Part shown: in pieces, positions 35,362 through 44,540 of the stretch
Layout: each line of letters opens with the position of its first letter
Position numbering within the stretch: position 1 is the stretch's first letter
Source of the DNA: Rhodoplanes azumiensis
Lineage (GTDB): Bacteria; Pseudomonadota; Alphaproteobacteria; Rhizobiales; Xanthobacteraceae
DNA length: 64,000 bases
Assembly: GCF_042682915.1 (NCBI RefSeq)
Contig: NZ_JBHUIW010000021.1
Location: forward strand, 50,303-114,302
Direction of reading: 5' to 3'
Notes under the pieces: model-generated
The model's database searches: none
What the model was told of the DNA's origin: nothing
The model's input: the letters and a program-made list of their open reading frames with translations, nothing else
Position numbers and translations under genes: made by a program

Positions 35362-37905
35362 TCAGCGGCCGCCGAGACGATCCAGGAACCAGCCGTCGAG
35401 ACCGGCCGCGGCGGCCGGGCGGACCTGGCCGCCGGCGACTGCGCCGCCCGAGGTGGGGGCCGGGCGCGGCGGCGGGGCGGCGTTGGCGCCGGCGCCCCAG
35501 CCGGGCGCCGTGGCCGCGGCGGAAGCAGACGCTGCCGGCGGTGCCGACGGACCAGACGACGACATCGGCCCCGGTGCAGGTCCGGACGCCGCTCCACCGC
35601 TGCCGTAACCCTGGCCGGTCGGCGCCGGCGGCGGCAGCGTCGCCGTGGTGCCGGACAGGCCGACGAGGTCGGCGACCGGCACGCCGTCGTGGGCGCTGCG
35701 CATGAATTTCGACCACGCCTCCACGGGCGGGCCGCCGCCCGTCATCTTCTTGGTCGGCGAGTTGTCGTCGTTGCCGAACCAGACGGCCGTGACGAGGTGC
35801 CCGGTGAAGCCGACGAACCAGGCGTCGCGGAAATCCTGGCTGGTGCCGGTCTTGCCGGCGACCGGCCAGCCCGGCAGCGCGGCGCCGGCGCCGCGCGCCG
35901 TGCCGACCCGCACGGTCTCGCGCATCATCTGGTTCATCATCGCGACGGAGGCCGGCTCGATCACCCGCCCCAACATCGACGAGGGGCGCGCGTAGAGTAC
36001 CTTGCCCTTCGGCCCGCGGATCTTCTGCACCACGTGCGGCACCGTGGCGACGCCGCCGTTGGCGAACGGCGTGTAGGCGTTGGTGAGCTCCAGCACCGAC
36101 ACCTCCGAGGTGCCGAGCGCGAGCGAGGCGTTCGGCTCGAGCTTCGACGAGATGCCGAGCCGGTAGGCCGTCTTCGCCACCGCGGTCGGGCCGAACTCCA
36201 TGGTGAGCCGCACCGACACGGTGTTGAGCGAATGCGCCAGCGCGTTGGTCAGCGTGACGGGGCCGTGATACTCGCGGCCGTAGTTCTCCGGCTTCCAGCC
36301 CTTGATGGCGATCGGCTTGTCGTCGCGCAGCGTGTCGGGGCGCAGGCCGCGCTCGATCGCGGTCAGATAGACGAACGGCTTGAACGCCGAGCCGGGCTGG
36401 CGCTTCGCCGCGACGGCGCGGTTGAACTGGCTCTCCTGATAATTCCGTCCGCCGACCAGCGCCCGCACGCCGCCCTCCGGGGTCATCGCGACCATCGCGG
36501 CCTGCGCGACCCCGAACTTCTCGCCGCGCTGGATCAGCGTGTCGATCACGGCGCGCTCGGCGAGGATCTGCAGGGCCGGGTCGATGGTCGTCTCGACGAC
36601 CAGATCCTCCTCGACGCGGCCGACGATGTCGTTGACCACGTCCATCACCCAGTCGGCGACGTAGCCGGCCGATCCGCCGCCCGGCTTCACGACGCGCGGC
36701 GGATCGGCCATCGCCGCCTTGATGGTCGCGTCCGGCACCATGCCCTCCTCGGCCATCGCGGCGAGGACCAGCTGGGCGCGGCGCTCGGCGCCGTCGTAGT
36801 TGCGGGTCGGGGCGAGCTTGGACGGCGACTTGACGAGACCGGCGAGCAGCGCCGCCTCGCCGACCGTCACCTCGCGGGCCGACTTGCCGAAGTAGCGTTG
36901 CGCCGCGCCTTCGACACCGTAGGCGCCGGAGCCGAAATAGACGCGGTTGAGGTACAGCTCGAGGATCTCGCGCTTCGAGAACTTCTGCTCCAGCCACAGC
37001 GCCAGCATCACCTCCTCCAGTTTGCGCATCAGGGTGCGCTCCGGCCGCAGGAAGAGGTTTTTCGCGAGCTGCTGGGTGATCGACGAGCCGCCCTGGGAGA
37101 TGCCGCGATGCGCGATGTTGGCCCACACGGCACGGCCGAGGCCGAGAAGATCGATGCCGAAATGCGAGTAGAAGCGCCGGTCCTCGATGGCGATGAAGGC
37201 ATTGGGCAGATGCGCCGGCATCTCGCGCAGCGGGATCGCCGAGCCGCCCATGTCGCCGCGGCTCGCCATCAGGGTGCCGTCCATGCCGACGATCTGGACG
37301 TTGGGCGGGCGCTTGGGCACCTCGAGCGCGTGGATCGGCGGCAGATGCATGGCGACGTAGACGAACAAGCCGCCGGCCGCGATCACGACCCACAGGCCGG
37401 CGACCGCCATCCAGTAGACGCCACGCCCGAACACCGAGCCCTTCGGGCCGCGGCCCTTGCCGCCCTTGCCCTTGCCGCCGCCTCTGCCACCTCGACCCGC
37501 GGCACTCTTCGCGCCGCCCGCCTTGCCGCCGGCCGGCTTGCCGTCATCCTTTCCGTCGCTCTTTCTGGCCGCGCCGCCGCCGGCGCCCCCGCCCTTCCCG
37601 GTCGCCTGCGCCATGGCCGGCTCCTCGTCGATGTCGAAGGCGTCGATCTCGTCGTCGCGGCGCCGCTTGCCCGAACGCGGCACACCCACCTGAGCGTCCT
37701 CGTCGACGACGATCACGGGCGCCTTGGATTTCCTCGGCTCGCCCTTTCGCGGCGGCTTCACCTCGGGCGCGCGTTGTGCGGAGGCGCGCGAGTCCGGCGC
37801 ACGCAAGTCCGGCGCACGCAAGTCCGGCGCACGCAAGTCTTGGGCGCGCGCCCCCTTCGCCCCGGTGCCGGTCCCGGCGTCTCGCGTGCTCTTCGGCGGC
37901 GCCAT
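35362..37905 (-). CDS. class A penicillin-binding protein (PBP1A family)
   Basis: 847 residues: a long basic N-terminal extension (1-165), one membrane segment (about 170-190), a glycosyltransferase GT51 domain with EDRRFYSHFGID and QGGSSITQQLAKNLFLRPE, then a transpeptidase domain with SAFK (nucleophile Ser), SLN and KTGTSQD. The C-terminal 80 residues are Pro/Gly/Ala-rich. It polymerises and cross-links peptidoglycan. The extension has a DLRAP repeat at DNA and protein level and an Arg/Gly/Lys-rich run next to the membrane. GGGGAGTGTC precedes the ATG at 37905. Confidence 0.93.
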   Translation of the reverse strand: MAPPKSTRDAGTGTGAKGARAQDLRAPDLRAPDLRAPDSRASAQRAPEVKPPRKGEPRKSKAPVIVVDEDAQVGVPRSGKRRRDDEIDAFDIDEEPAMAQATGKGGGAGGGAARKSDGKDDGKPAGGKAGGAKSAAGRGGRGGGKGKGGKGRGPKGSVFGRGVYWMAVAGLWVVIAAGGLFVYVAMHLPPIHALEVPKRPPNVQIVGMDGTLMASRGDMGGSAIPLREMPAHLPNAFIAIEDRRFYSHFGIDLLGLGRAVWANIAHRGISQGGSSITQQLAKNLFLRPERTLMRKLEEVMLALWLEQKFSKREILELYLNRVYFGSGAYGVEGAAQRYFGKSAREVTVGEAALLAGLVKSPSKLAPTRNYDGAERRAQLVLAAMAEEGMVPDATIKAAMADPPRVVKPGGGSAGYVADWVMDVVNDIVGRVEEDLVVETTIDPALQILAERAVIDTLIQRGEKFGVAQAAMVAMTPEGGVRALVGGRNYQESQFNRAVAAKRQPGSAFKPFVYLTAIERGLRPDTLRDDKPIAIKGWKPENYGREYHGPVTLTNALAHSLNTVSVRLTMEFGPTAVAKTAYRLGISSKLEPNASLALGTSEVSVLELTNAYTPFANGGVATVPHVVQKIRGPKGKVLYARPSSMLGRVIEPASVAMMNQMMRETVRVGTARGAGAALPGWPVAGKTGTSQDFRDAWFVGFTGHLVTAVWFGNDDNSPTKKMTGGGPPVEAWSKFMRSAHDGVPVADLVGLSGTTATLPPPAPTGQGYGSGGAASGPAPGPMSSSGPSAPPAASASAAATAPGWGAGANAAPPPRPAPTSGGAVAGGQVRPAAAAGLDGWFLDRLGGR
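37795..37846. repeat. 15-bp tandem repeat inside the PBP1A gene
   Basis: Three full copies and one partial copy of CGCACGCAAGTCCGG lie in frame and encode repeated DLRAP units (about residues 22-42) of the PBP1A N-terminal extension. Copies are nearly identical, so the unit number may vary between strains. Confidence 0.75.
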
Positions 37906-38305
37906 GACACTCCCCGGCCGGACCGCGACGCGGCACCCGGATTTCACCGGCCCACGCCGGCAACCAGCACCCCCACGATGCCGGCTCGTCCCCGCGCGAG
38001 CGTAGCGAGACCGCGCTTAAGTGTGGGTTAAGGCGAGAGGCTCGCGGCCGGAACGGCGCATCGTTGCGGCGCGAGCCGCGACCGAGATCCGCCTCCTGAG
38101 ATTCATGGATAACGCGGAATTACCTCGAACTTTAGCGATCGGCCGTTGTCGCGGCGGGGCGGCTGACGGACACTCGTCCCGGACGTGGGAGCGCGGTGCG
38201 CAACCGCCGTGCTCCGGGCCGATCAGGCCGTCACGCATGCCGGCGCCGAAGGCCGGCCAACGGCACCGTCGAGAAACGGCACCAGCGACAGCGAGAGGAA
38301 CCGAG
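37906..38305. other. divergent promoter region
   Basis: 400 bases between the PBP1A gene and the Gly/Tyr-rich secreted protein. An AT-richer part at about 38090-38145 (GATAACGCGGAATTACC) may hold promoter elements for the secreted protein. No gene is seen. Confidence 0.4.
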
Positions 38306-38854
38306 ATGAAGCGTATCGCGTACACGATGCTCCTCGCCGGGGCGGCGACCCTGGCGTTCTCACCCGCCGCCTCCGCTCAACGGTGGCACGGCCCCGGGAT
38401 GTATCGGGGCGGCGGTTACGGCGTCGCCGGGCGGACCTGGACGCGCGCGCCGCTCGGCCGCGGCTACGGCGTCTACCGGGCCGGCTGGCGCGGCGCCGGC
38501 GTGCGCGCCTATGGTTGGCGGGCGGCGGCGTGGCGCGGCTACGGCCCGCGGGTGTACGGTCGGCGGGGCTATGGCTGGCGGGGTTACGGCTATGGCCCGT
38601 GGGCGCCGGCCGCGATCGGGGCGGGCGTCGCCGCGGCCGGCGTCTACGGCGCCACGGCCGCCTATGCACCCGGCTATGGCTACGGATACGGTGCGCCGGT
38701 GGTGAGCACCGGCTGGGGCACCGGCTGCGGCGCGACCTTCGGCACCGGCTGCGGCTGGTCCGGCTATGCGGCGCCCGTCACTTACGCGGTGCCGGTCGGC
38801 TACGGCTGCGGCGGCTGCGGCTACACGGTGGTCTATCGTCCCGGCTGCTGCTGA
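38306..38854 (+). CDS. secreted Gly/Tyr/Arg-rich low-complexity protein
   Basis: 182 residues. The signal peptide (1-24) ends FSPAASAQ. The mature part is built from WRGYG/YGWR/GYGYG-like repeats, a short hydrophobic segment (about 95-112), and a C-terminal Cys-containing part (GTGCGATFGTGCGW, GCGGCGYTVVYRPGCC) with nine Cys. Similar Gly/Tyr-rich exported proteins are frequent in Hyphomicrobiales and have no known role; surface or stress-related structure is possible. GAGAGGAACCGAG precedes the ATG. Confidence 0.78.
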   Translation: MKRIAYTMLLAGAATLAFSPAASAQRWHGPGMYRGGGYGVAGRTWTRAPLGRGYGVYRAGWRGAGVRAYGWRAAAWRGYGPRVYGRRGYGWRGYGYGPWAPAAIGAGVAAAGVYGATAAYAPGYGYGYGAPVVSTGWGTGCGATFGTGCGWSGYAAPVTYAVPVGYGCGGCGYTVVYRPGCC

Positions 38855-38876
38855 TCACGACGCGACAGCCCCGGAT

Positions 38877-38902
38877 CCCGGATGGCGCGAGCGCCATCCG
38901 GG
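38877..38902. terminator. bidirectional hairpin terminator
   Basis: Perfect inverted repeat CCCGGATGGCGC / GCGCCATCCGGG around GA, between convergent stops at 38854 and 38937. No T run on either side. Confidence 0.6.
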
Positions 38903-38936
38903 CTATGGGCGAGCCTGATACTACTCGCTACTCGCC

Positions 38937-39914
38937 TCACTTCAGCTCGATCTTCGCCGCCTTGATCACCGGACCCCACTTGTCGGCCTCGGTCTTCATG
39001 AACGCGGAAAACGCTGCCGGCGTGGAGCCGACCGCGACCGAGCCGGTCTTCTTCAGGTAGGCCTCGACGGTCGGATCCTTCAGAGCCGCGGCGATGTCCT
39101 GCTGGATCTTCTCGACCAGGGCCGGGTTCATGCCCTTCGGCCCGAGCAGCCCCCACCACACCGCGGTGTCGAAGCCGACGACGCCCGCCTCGGCGACCGT
39201 CGGCACGTCCGGCAGGGCCGGCGAGCGCACGCCGGTCGTCACCGCGAGCGCCCGCACGGTGCCGCCCTCGAGCTGCCCGACCACCTCGGCCATCGGGTTG
39301 ATGCTCATCGGGATCTCGCCGGCGATCACCGACATCAGCGCGGGCGCGCCACCCTTGTAGGGGATGGCGACGATCTTCACCTTGGCCATGTGGTTCAGGA
39401 GCTCGCCGGCGAGATGCGCCGACGTGCCGATGCCCGACATGCCGTAGGACAGGCTCTCCGGCTTTGCCCGCGCCTGGTCGAGCAGCTCCTTGAGATCCTT
39501 CACCGGGCTGTTCTTCGCCACGTTGATGGTGAGCGGCGAGTAGGCGACCTCGGTGATCGGCGTGAAGTCGGCGAAGGTGTCGTAGGGCAGCTTCGGATAG
39601 AAGAACTGGTTGAGCGGATGGCCGCTGGCGACGAGCAGCAGCGTGTAGCCGTCGGCGGGCGACTGGATCAGCGCCTGCGAGGCGATGATGCCGCCGGCGC
39701 CGGGTCGGTTGTCGACGACGATCTGCTGGCCCCAGGTCTTCGACACCGCCTGGCCGATCGTGCGGGCCAGCACGTCGACGGCGCCGCCGGCCGCATAGGG
39801 CACGAGGATGTGCACGGGCTTGTCGGGGAACGACTGGGCCGGCGCGACGGACGGCGCAGCGGCCACGAGCGGCAGCGCCAGCGCCGCGAGCGCGAGGCGT
39901 CTCGTGAAAGTCAT
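38937..39914 (-). CDS. Bug family (tripartite tricarboxylate) substrate-binding protein
   Basis: 325 residues. The signal peptide (1-27) ends APAQS. The mature start FPDKPVHILVPYAAGGAVD, the IVDNRPGAGGIIASQAL segment and IPYKGGAPALMSVIAG identify a Bug/TctC protein. It is one of three in the window. No TctA/TctB membrane genes are near. The second Bug gene lies upstream on the same strand, 194 bases away, suggesting a tandem pair with different ligands. Confidence 0.92.
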   Translation of the reverse strand: MTFTRRLALAALALPLVAAAPSVAPAQSFPDKPVHILVPYAAGGAVDVLARTIGQAVSKTWGQQIVVDNRPGAGGIIASQALIQSPADGYTLLLVASGHPLNQFFYPKLPYDTFADFTPITEVAYSPLTINVAKNSPVKDLKELLDQARAKPESLSYGMSGIGTSAHLAGELLNHMAKVKIVAIPYKGGAPALMSVIAGEIPMSINPMAEVVGQLEGGTVRALAVTTGVRSPALPDVPTVAEAGVVGFDTAVWWGLLGPKGMNPALVEKIQQDIAAALKDPTVEAYLKKTGSVAVGSTPAAFSAFMKTEADKWGPVIKAAKIELK

Positions 39915-40108
39915 CGGCGATCTCCCTGAAGGTCGCGCACCGGCCGGCTAGGCGAGCCGCAGCCGGTGCGTCGAAGCGGATGGCAGCCGGAGGCTGCGCC
40001 CCGGACAGTGATGATGCAAATGGTTCGTTTTTCTCGATTGAGCAATTCGATGCATCTATCGCGGTCCGGCGGCCGGCGGACCGCCGTCCGCCGCCTGGCG
40101 GGCCCCTC

Positions 40109-41101
40109 TCAGTTCGGCGTGATGTTGGCCGCCTTGATCACCGGCACCCACTTGTCCATCTCGGCCTTGTGGTAGGCCGCGAAGCCATCCGGCGTCTGGT
40201 GGGCGGCGGGCGGGATCTCCTGGGCGATCTCGGCGTAGCGGGCCTTCACCTTGGGATCGGCGAGCGCCTCGCGCACCGCCGCGCCGAGCTTCTCCAGCAC
40301 CTCCTTGGGCGTCCCCTTCGGCGCCCACATGCCCTGCCAGACCGAGACCTGGAAGCCGGCGAGCCCGGCCTCCTCGGTGGTCGGCAGATCGGGCAGGACG
40401 GCGAGGCGGGTCGGCGAGGTGACCGCATAGGCCTTCACGGTGCCGGCGCGGATCTGCGGCAGCGCGCCCGACGTCTGCTCGATCATGGTGTCCAGATGGC
40501 CGGCGACCACGTCCTTGAGGCCGGGTGCCGAGCCGCGATACGGCACGAACTGGAACTTCACCCCGATCTTGTCCTGGAAGGTGAGCCCGGAGACGTGGCC
40601 GGGCGCGCCGACCCCGCCGGTCGCCATGGTCGGGCCGGGCTGGCTCTTCAGCCAGGCGATAAGCTCCTTCAGATTGGTCGCCGGCACGTCCTTCTTCGAC
40701 AGGATGATCTGCGGCCCAGCCGCGAGCTGCGCCACGGGCGCGAAGTCGCCGAACAGGTCGTGATTGAGGTTCGGATAGATGCCGGCGTTGACGACGTAGT
40801 GGTTCCAGCCGCCGATGCCGAGCGTGTAGCCGTCGGCCGGCGAGCGGGCGACCCGGCCGGTACCGATGGTGCCCGACGCGCCGCCGACGTTCTCGACCAC
40901 GATGGTGGCGCCGCCGAGCGCCGCCGCCATGCGCTCGGTCACGATGCGGGCGATGGTGTCGGTCGGTCCGCCGGCACTGGCGGCGACGATGACGGTGACG
41001 GGACGGCTCGGATAGGTCTCGGCGGCGGCGTCCTGCACGAGGATGCCTTGCGCCAGGATGGCGCCGGCCGCACAAGCGGCCAGAACGAGCACTGACTTCA
41101 T
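40109..41101 (-). CDS. Bug family (tripartite tricarboxylate) substrate-binding protein
   Basis: 330 residues. The signal peptide (1-27) ends DAAAE. The family start is TYPSRPVTVIVAASAGGPTD, then VVENVGGASGTIG. The loop VPYRGSAPGLKDVVAG replaces the usual PYKG. It is clearly diverged from the Bug protein encoded just downstream, so the pair is not a recent duplication. The 480-base region upstream separates it from the divergent three-gene cassette. Confidence 0.92.
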   Translation of the reverse strand: MKSVLVLAACAAGAILAQGILVQDAAAETYPSRPVTVIVAASAGGPTDTIARIVTERMAAALGGATIVVENVGGASGTIGTGRVARSPADGYTLGIGGWNHYVVNAGIYPNLNHDLFGDFAPVAQLAAGPQIILSKKDVPATNLKELIAWLKSQPGPTMATGGVGAPGHVSGLTFQDKIGVKFQFVPYRGSAPGLKDVVAGHLDTMIEQTSGALPQIRAGTVKAYAVTSPTRLAVLPDLPTTEEAGLAGFQVSVWQGMWAPKGTPKEVLEKLGAAVREALADPKVKARYAEIAQEIPPAAHQTPDGFAAYHKAEMDKWVPVIKAANITPN

Positions 41102-41583
41102 GTCGCAAACTCCGTGTCGACGGATGAACCGGTGGCGAGCGCGGACGAGATGGCGAACGTGAACGAGAGGAGGAGCGCGGACGCGGAGCGAGCGCGACGC
41201 GGTCGTGGCGGACGCAGGACCGCGGCCGCGCGGAAACAGGCGAAGCCTAGCACGCCCACCTTGTATGAAAAGATGCTCCGCGCGTCACATCGGGTCGCAG
41301 GGCGTCGCGCGCACGCGAACTGATCAGATCCCGTTGTGCGCCGCATTCGATGCAGTGCGGGATCGAGGACGCGCACGCCACGCCGGACCTCGACCCGTTT
41401 CGTCGAACGCGAGGACGCCGAACGCGAGTGCTTCGAGCACGGTCCCGCGGTCGTGCGAGGGCCGCGCGGCGCCGTCCTGCCCGCATGGCGGCGCCGGCGA
41501 ATTCGGACTTTTCTCGCACCGCACACCGACTATGATGCGGGCGATCGCACCATCCGATTCATAGCCGGACCGGCCGATACCCC
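41102..41583. other. divergent intergenic region before the three-gene cassette
   Basis: 482 bases. It includes an AT-richer stretch at 41255-41275 with TTGTATGAAA, which resembles half of the TTGTATAC palindrome at 20641, and several overlapping non-gene-like open frames. No RNA gene is recognised. Confidence 0.4.
41509..41536 (+). promoter_or_regulatory. candidate promoter of the three-gene cassette
   Basis: A good -10 (TATGAT, 41531-41536) lies 47 bases before the ATG of the first cassette gene. The -35 would be TTTTCT at about 41509-41514 with a 16-base spacer, a poor match. The AT-rich -10 stands out in this sequence. Confidence 0.35.
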
Positions 41584-42384
41584 ATGGCTTCGCCCCTCGA
41601 CGACCTCGCGTCGGCCATCGCAGCCGCAGGAGACGCCGGCCTGACCCTCGGCGCGCTGAAGACGAAGTTCGTCGGTGCCGCCACGCGCGGCAAGCCCGAG
41701 CGCGAGGCCGCGTTGCGCGACACGCTCGCCGCCCTGACCCGCGACGGCGCGATCTGGGGGCCGGTGCGGCACGGCGGCACGCAGTACTATTTCGGCCGCG
41801 GCCGTGGGCCGTCGATCGAGACGGCGAGCGCCCTCGTGGTGCGGCTGGTGCTGCAGGCGGGCACCAAGCTCGTGTCCAAGGCAGGGCTCGAGAAGAAGGT
41901 CACGGGCATGCAGCGGCGGTTCTTCGCCGACGCGCTCAAGCACGCCGTGGCGAGCCGAGCGATCGTCGAGCTGTCGTGCGGCTCGTCGAAATACTACCTG
42001 CACCGCGACGTCGCGGCGGACCGGTTCGGCTTCGACCCGCGCGACGAGATCGGCGCAGGAAGCCGACGCACACCGCACGCCGCCCCGGCTTCCGCCGGCA
42101 TGCCCGCCCCGGTCCTGACCTTCGAGACCCTTCTCTCGGCCTATCGCCGCATCAAGGCCGAGCAGGGCGGCTTCTCGGCCGTGAAGATCCTCGATCTCGA
42201 GACGGCGCTGGGAGCATCGCGTGACAACCTGCATGCGCTGCTGCTCGCCGAGGCGAAGGCCGGCCGCGTCTCGCTGCATCCGACCACCTCGGTCGAGCTG
42301 CCGCCGGCCGTGATCGCGGCCGGCATCCGACTCGCCGGATTTTCCGAGCCGTTCGTCACCGTCGTCGTCAAGGACGCGCGATGA
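41584..42384 (+). CDS. cassette gene 1: winged-helix-like protein of unknown function
   Basis: 266 residues, no signal peptide or membrane segment. Three units of about 70 residues look like repeated winged helices: 1-75 (LTLGALKTKFVG ... GAIWGPVRHGGTQYYFG), 80-150 (LVSKAGLEKKVTG ... IVELSCGSSKYYL) and 170-260 (FSAVKILDLETALGAS ... GRVSLHP). Each ends in a beta-hairpin-like turn. Tandem winged helices commonly bind DNA or bridge proteins. Its stop overlaps gene 2 by 4 bases (ATGA). I do not recognise a named family. Confidence 0.75.
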   Translation: MASPLDDLASAIAAAGDAGLTLGALKTKFVGAATRGKPEREAALRDTLAALTRDGAIWGPVRHGGTQYYFGRGRGPSIETASALVVRLVLQAGTKLVSKAGLEKKVTGMQRRFFADALKHAVASRAIVELSCGSSKYYLHRDVAADRFGFDPRDEIGAGSRRTPHAAPASAGMPAPVLTFETLLSAYRRIKAEQGGFSAVKILDLETALGASRDNLHALLLAEAKAGRVSLHPTTSVELPPAVIAAGIRLAGFSEPFVTVVVKDAR

Positions 42385-44540
42385 GCCGCCGCGTGACCGA
42401 CATCGCCGTCAACCCGTTCGAGGACGACGTGGTGCGCGAGCCGCGCGACGTGTCGTTCTCGGTGAGGGGCCTCAACGACGCGCCGCTGAGCCGGCTCAAT
42501 CGCGAGTTCTCGGCGCTCGACGGCGGCCCGCCGCCGCGAAAGCCGGCGCGCGCCAAGAAGGCGCAGCTCGTCGTCTCGCCGGACCGCGGCTACGGCAAGT
42601 CGCATCTGCTCGGGCGATTGTTCGGCAAGCTCGGCCGGCGCGCCACCAAGGTCTATCTGCGACCGTTCCAGGATCCGTTCAAGGCGTGGCACTCGATCCT
42701 GCTGCTCACGTTGCAGGAGCTGGAGCAGCCCGACGAGGCGCGCCGCGGCGCGCCGCGCCAGATCGAGTCGCTCGCCGTCGGCACCCTCGCCCATGTGGCG
42801 GCCGACTTCATCGCCGATCTGCCGAGCTACAAGGACGCCGCCGGCGCGGTTCAGTTCCTGCGCAAGCTCGGCGCCGAGGCGACGCTGCCGGACGACAGGA
42901 CGCGGCCGTGGTTCGAATGGCTGAGCGGCCGCATCCTCGATCCGCGCGACATCGGCAAGCTGACGACCCGCATGCATCTGCGCGGCATCGACCTCGACGG
43001 CCGTGAGCAGGCCTGGCTGATCGTGCTGGCCGCCATCGCGCTCGACGAGCGCGCCGGCGAAGGCCGCCGCACCGCGCTCAAATGGCTGCGCGCCGAGCCG
43101 CTGGAGGCCGACGAGCTCGACTTTCTCGGCCTCTCCGCCGCCGACAACGAGCTGCGTGGCGACGCCACGGCGCAGGAGATCAACGACCTCTCGTTCCGCC
43201 GCCTGCAGGGGCTGTGCCTGCTCGCCTCCTACTACCGGCCGTTCCTGTTCTGCTTCGACCAGACCGAGTTCTACGCCAGCGATCCGGCGCTGGTGCGCAC
43301 GCTCGGCAACTGCATCGACCAGCTCTATGTCGACCTGCGCAACCACCTCACCGTGATCACGACCAACCAGGAGAACTGGGTGACCGAGATCATGCCGCGG
43401 ATCGCCCAACCGCAGCAGGACCGACTGTCGCCGAAGATCGAGCTGGAGGGCATCCGGATCGACGGCGCGCGCGAGCTGATCGTCTCGCGATTGCAGGACT
43501 ACGCCCTCGACGAGGCGGAAATCGAGAGGTTCTTCGCCGACGGGTGGCTCGAAGCGATCTTCGATCCGTTGCCACAGCTCGGCGTCCGGGCGCTGCTGAT
43601 GCGCGCCGCCGAGCGGTTCCGCACGCTCGCCGAGCCCGACGCGGCGCCCGCGCCGAAACCCTCGCTCGACGATCTGTTCCGGCTGCAGGTCAACGACGTG
43701 CGCTCCAAGCAGGCGCTGATCGCCTACAGCCCGGACGCGCTGATGTGGTTCGTCAAGGACGTCGGCAAAGGGCAGCCCGGCGTCACGGTCAGCCGGCCGG
43801 CGCATCGCCGCTACGTGACGGTCGAGTGGGCGTGGCCGGACCGCTCGGTGTTCTTCGCCTTCGAGGGCGGCGACCATTGGCATCGCTGGGGCAGCATCGC
43901 CAAGGAGGCGGTCGATCTCGCCGACGCGATCCCGGGCCGCAGCGTGCGCACCTACGTGTTCCGCACGCCCGACCTGCCGAAGGTGCCGCGGCCGAGCTGG
44001 ACCGGCACGAACAAGCAGATCGCGGCGGCCGAGCAGAAGGGCTTCGCGATCGTCGCGCTGACGCTCGATCAGGTCTGCGAGCTGCATGCGGCGCGCGAGC
44101 TCTACTCGAACGCGCTCCAGGGCAACCTCCCGTATGGCGGGCCTGAGACGCTGGCCTTCCTGCAGGCGCGCTTCGCGCCGCTGCTGAAAGGTCTCGCCGA
44201 GCGGCAGCCGGCGGCGCCCGGCGGGTCGTCGCCGCCGCCGGCCGGGACGGTCGCCCCGCCGGCACCGACGACGACCGCACCGAACGGGCGGAGCGCACAC
44301 GCGACGACCGGAGTGTCGTCGCCCGAAGGCGCCGCGGCGCCCGAGCTCGACCAGAAGCGCCTGCGCCTGGTGCTCGAGACGGTGCGCGAGCAGAAGATCG
44401 TCGACATCACGGCGGTGCTCGGCCGGCTCGGCGACGAGGCCTTGCGCGATCCGCTCCTGCGCAGCGTCGAGGTGCATCCGAATCTCAAGGCGCATCCGGG
44501 CCCCAAGACGATCTTCCTGCAATGGCGCAACACACCCTGA
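42381..44540 (+). CDS. cassette gene 2: P-loop ATPase with DRGYGKS Walker A
   Basis: 719 residues. Walker A is VVSPDRGYGKSHLLGRL (Lys73-Ser74). A likely Walker B is YYRPFLFCFDQTEFY (Asp293, followed by Gln in place of Glu), and a sensor-1-like strand LTVITTNQENW follows. This resembles Orc/Cdc6-STAND type ATPases such as BrxC- or DptF-like components of defence systems. The region after about 440 is all-alpha/beta of unknown type; a Pro-rich linker (about 610-650) leads to a C-terminal winged-helix-like domain (VREQKIVDITAVLGRLG) similar in style to gene 1. Gln for Glu in Walker B could slow hydrolysis. Confidence 0.85.
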   Translation: MSRRVTDIAVNPFEDDVVREPRDVSFSVRGLNDAPLSRLNREFSALDGGPPPRKPARAKKAQLVVSPDRGYGKSHLLGRLFGKLGRRATKVYLRPFQDPFKAWHSILLLTLQELEQPDEARRGAPRQIESLAVGTLAHVAADFIADLPSYKDAAGAVQFLRKLGAEATLPDDRTRPWFEWLSGRILDPRDIGKLTTRMHLRGIDLDGREQAWLIVLAAIALDERAGEGRRTALKWLRAEPLEADELDFLGLSAADNELRGDATAQEINDLSFRRLQGLCLLASYYRPFLFCFDQTEFYASDPALVRTLGNCIDQLYVDLRNHLTVITTNQENWVTEIMPRIAQPQQDRLSPKIELEGIRIDGARELIVSRLQDYALDEAEIERFFADGWLEAIFDPLPQLGVRALLMRAAERFRTLAEPDAAPAPKPSLDDLFRLQVNDVRSKQALIAYSPDALMWFVKDVGKGQPGVTVSRPAHRRYVTVEWAWPDRSVFFAFEGGDHWHRWGSIAKEAVDLADAIPGRSVRTYVFRTPDLPKVPRPSWTGTNKQIAAAEQKGFAIVALTLDQVCELHAARELYSNALQGNLPYGGPETLAFLQARFAPLLKGLAERQPAAPGGSSPPPAGTVAPPAPTTTAPNGRSAHATTGVSSPEGAAAPELDQKRLRLVLETVREQKIVDITAVLGRLGDEALRDPLLRSVEVHPNLKAHPGPKTIFLQWRNTP

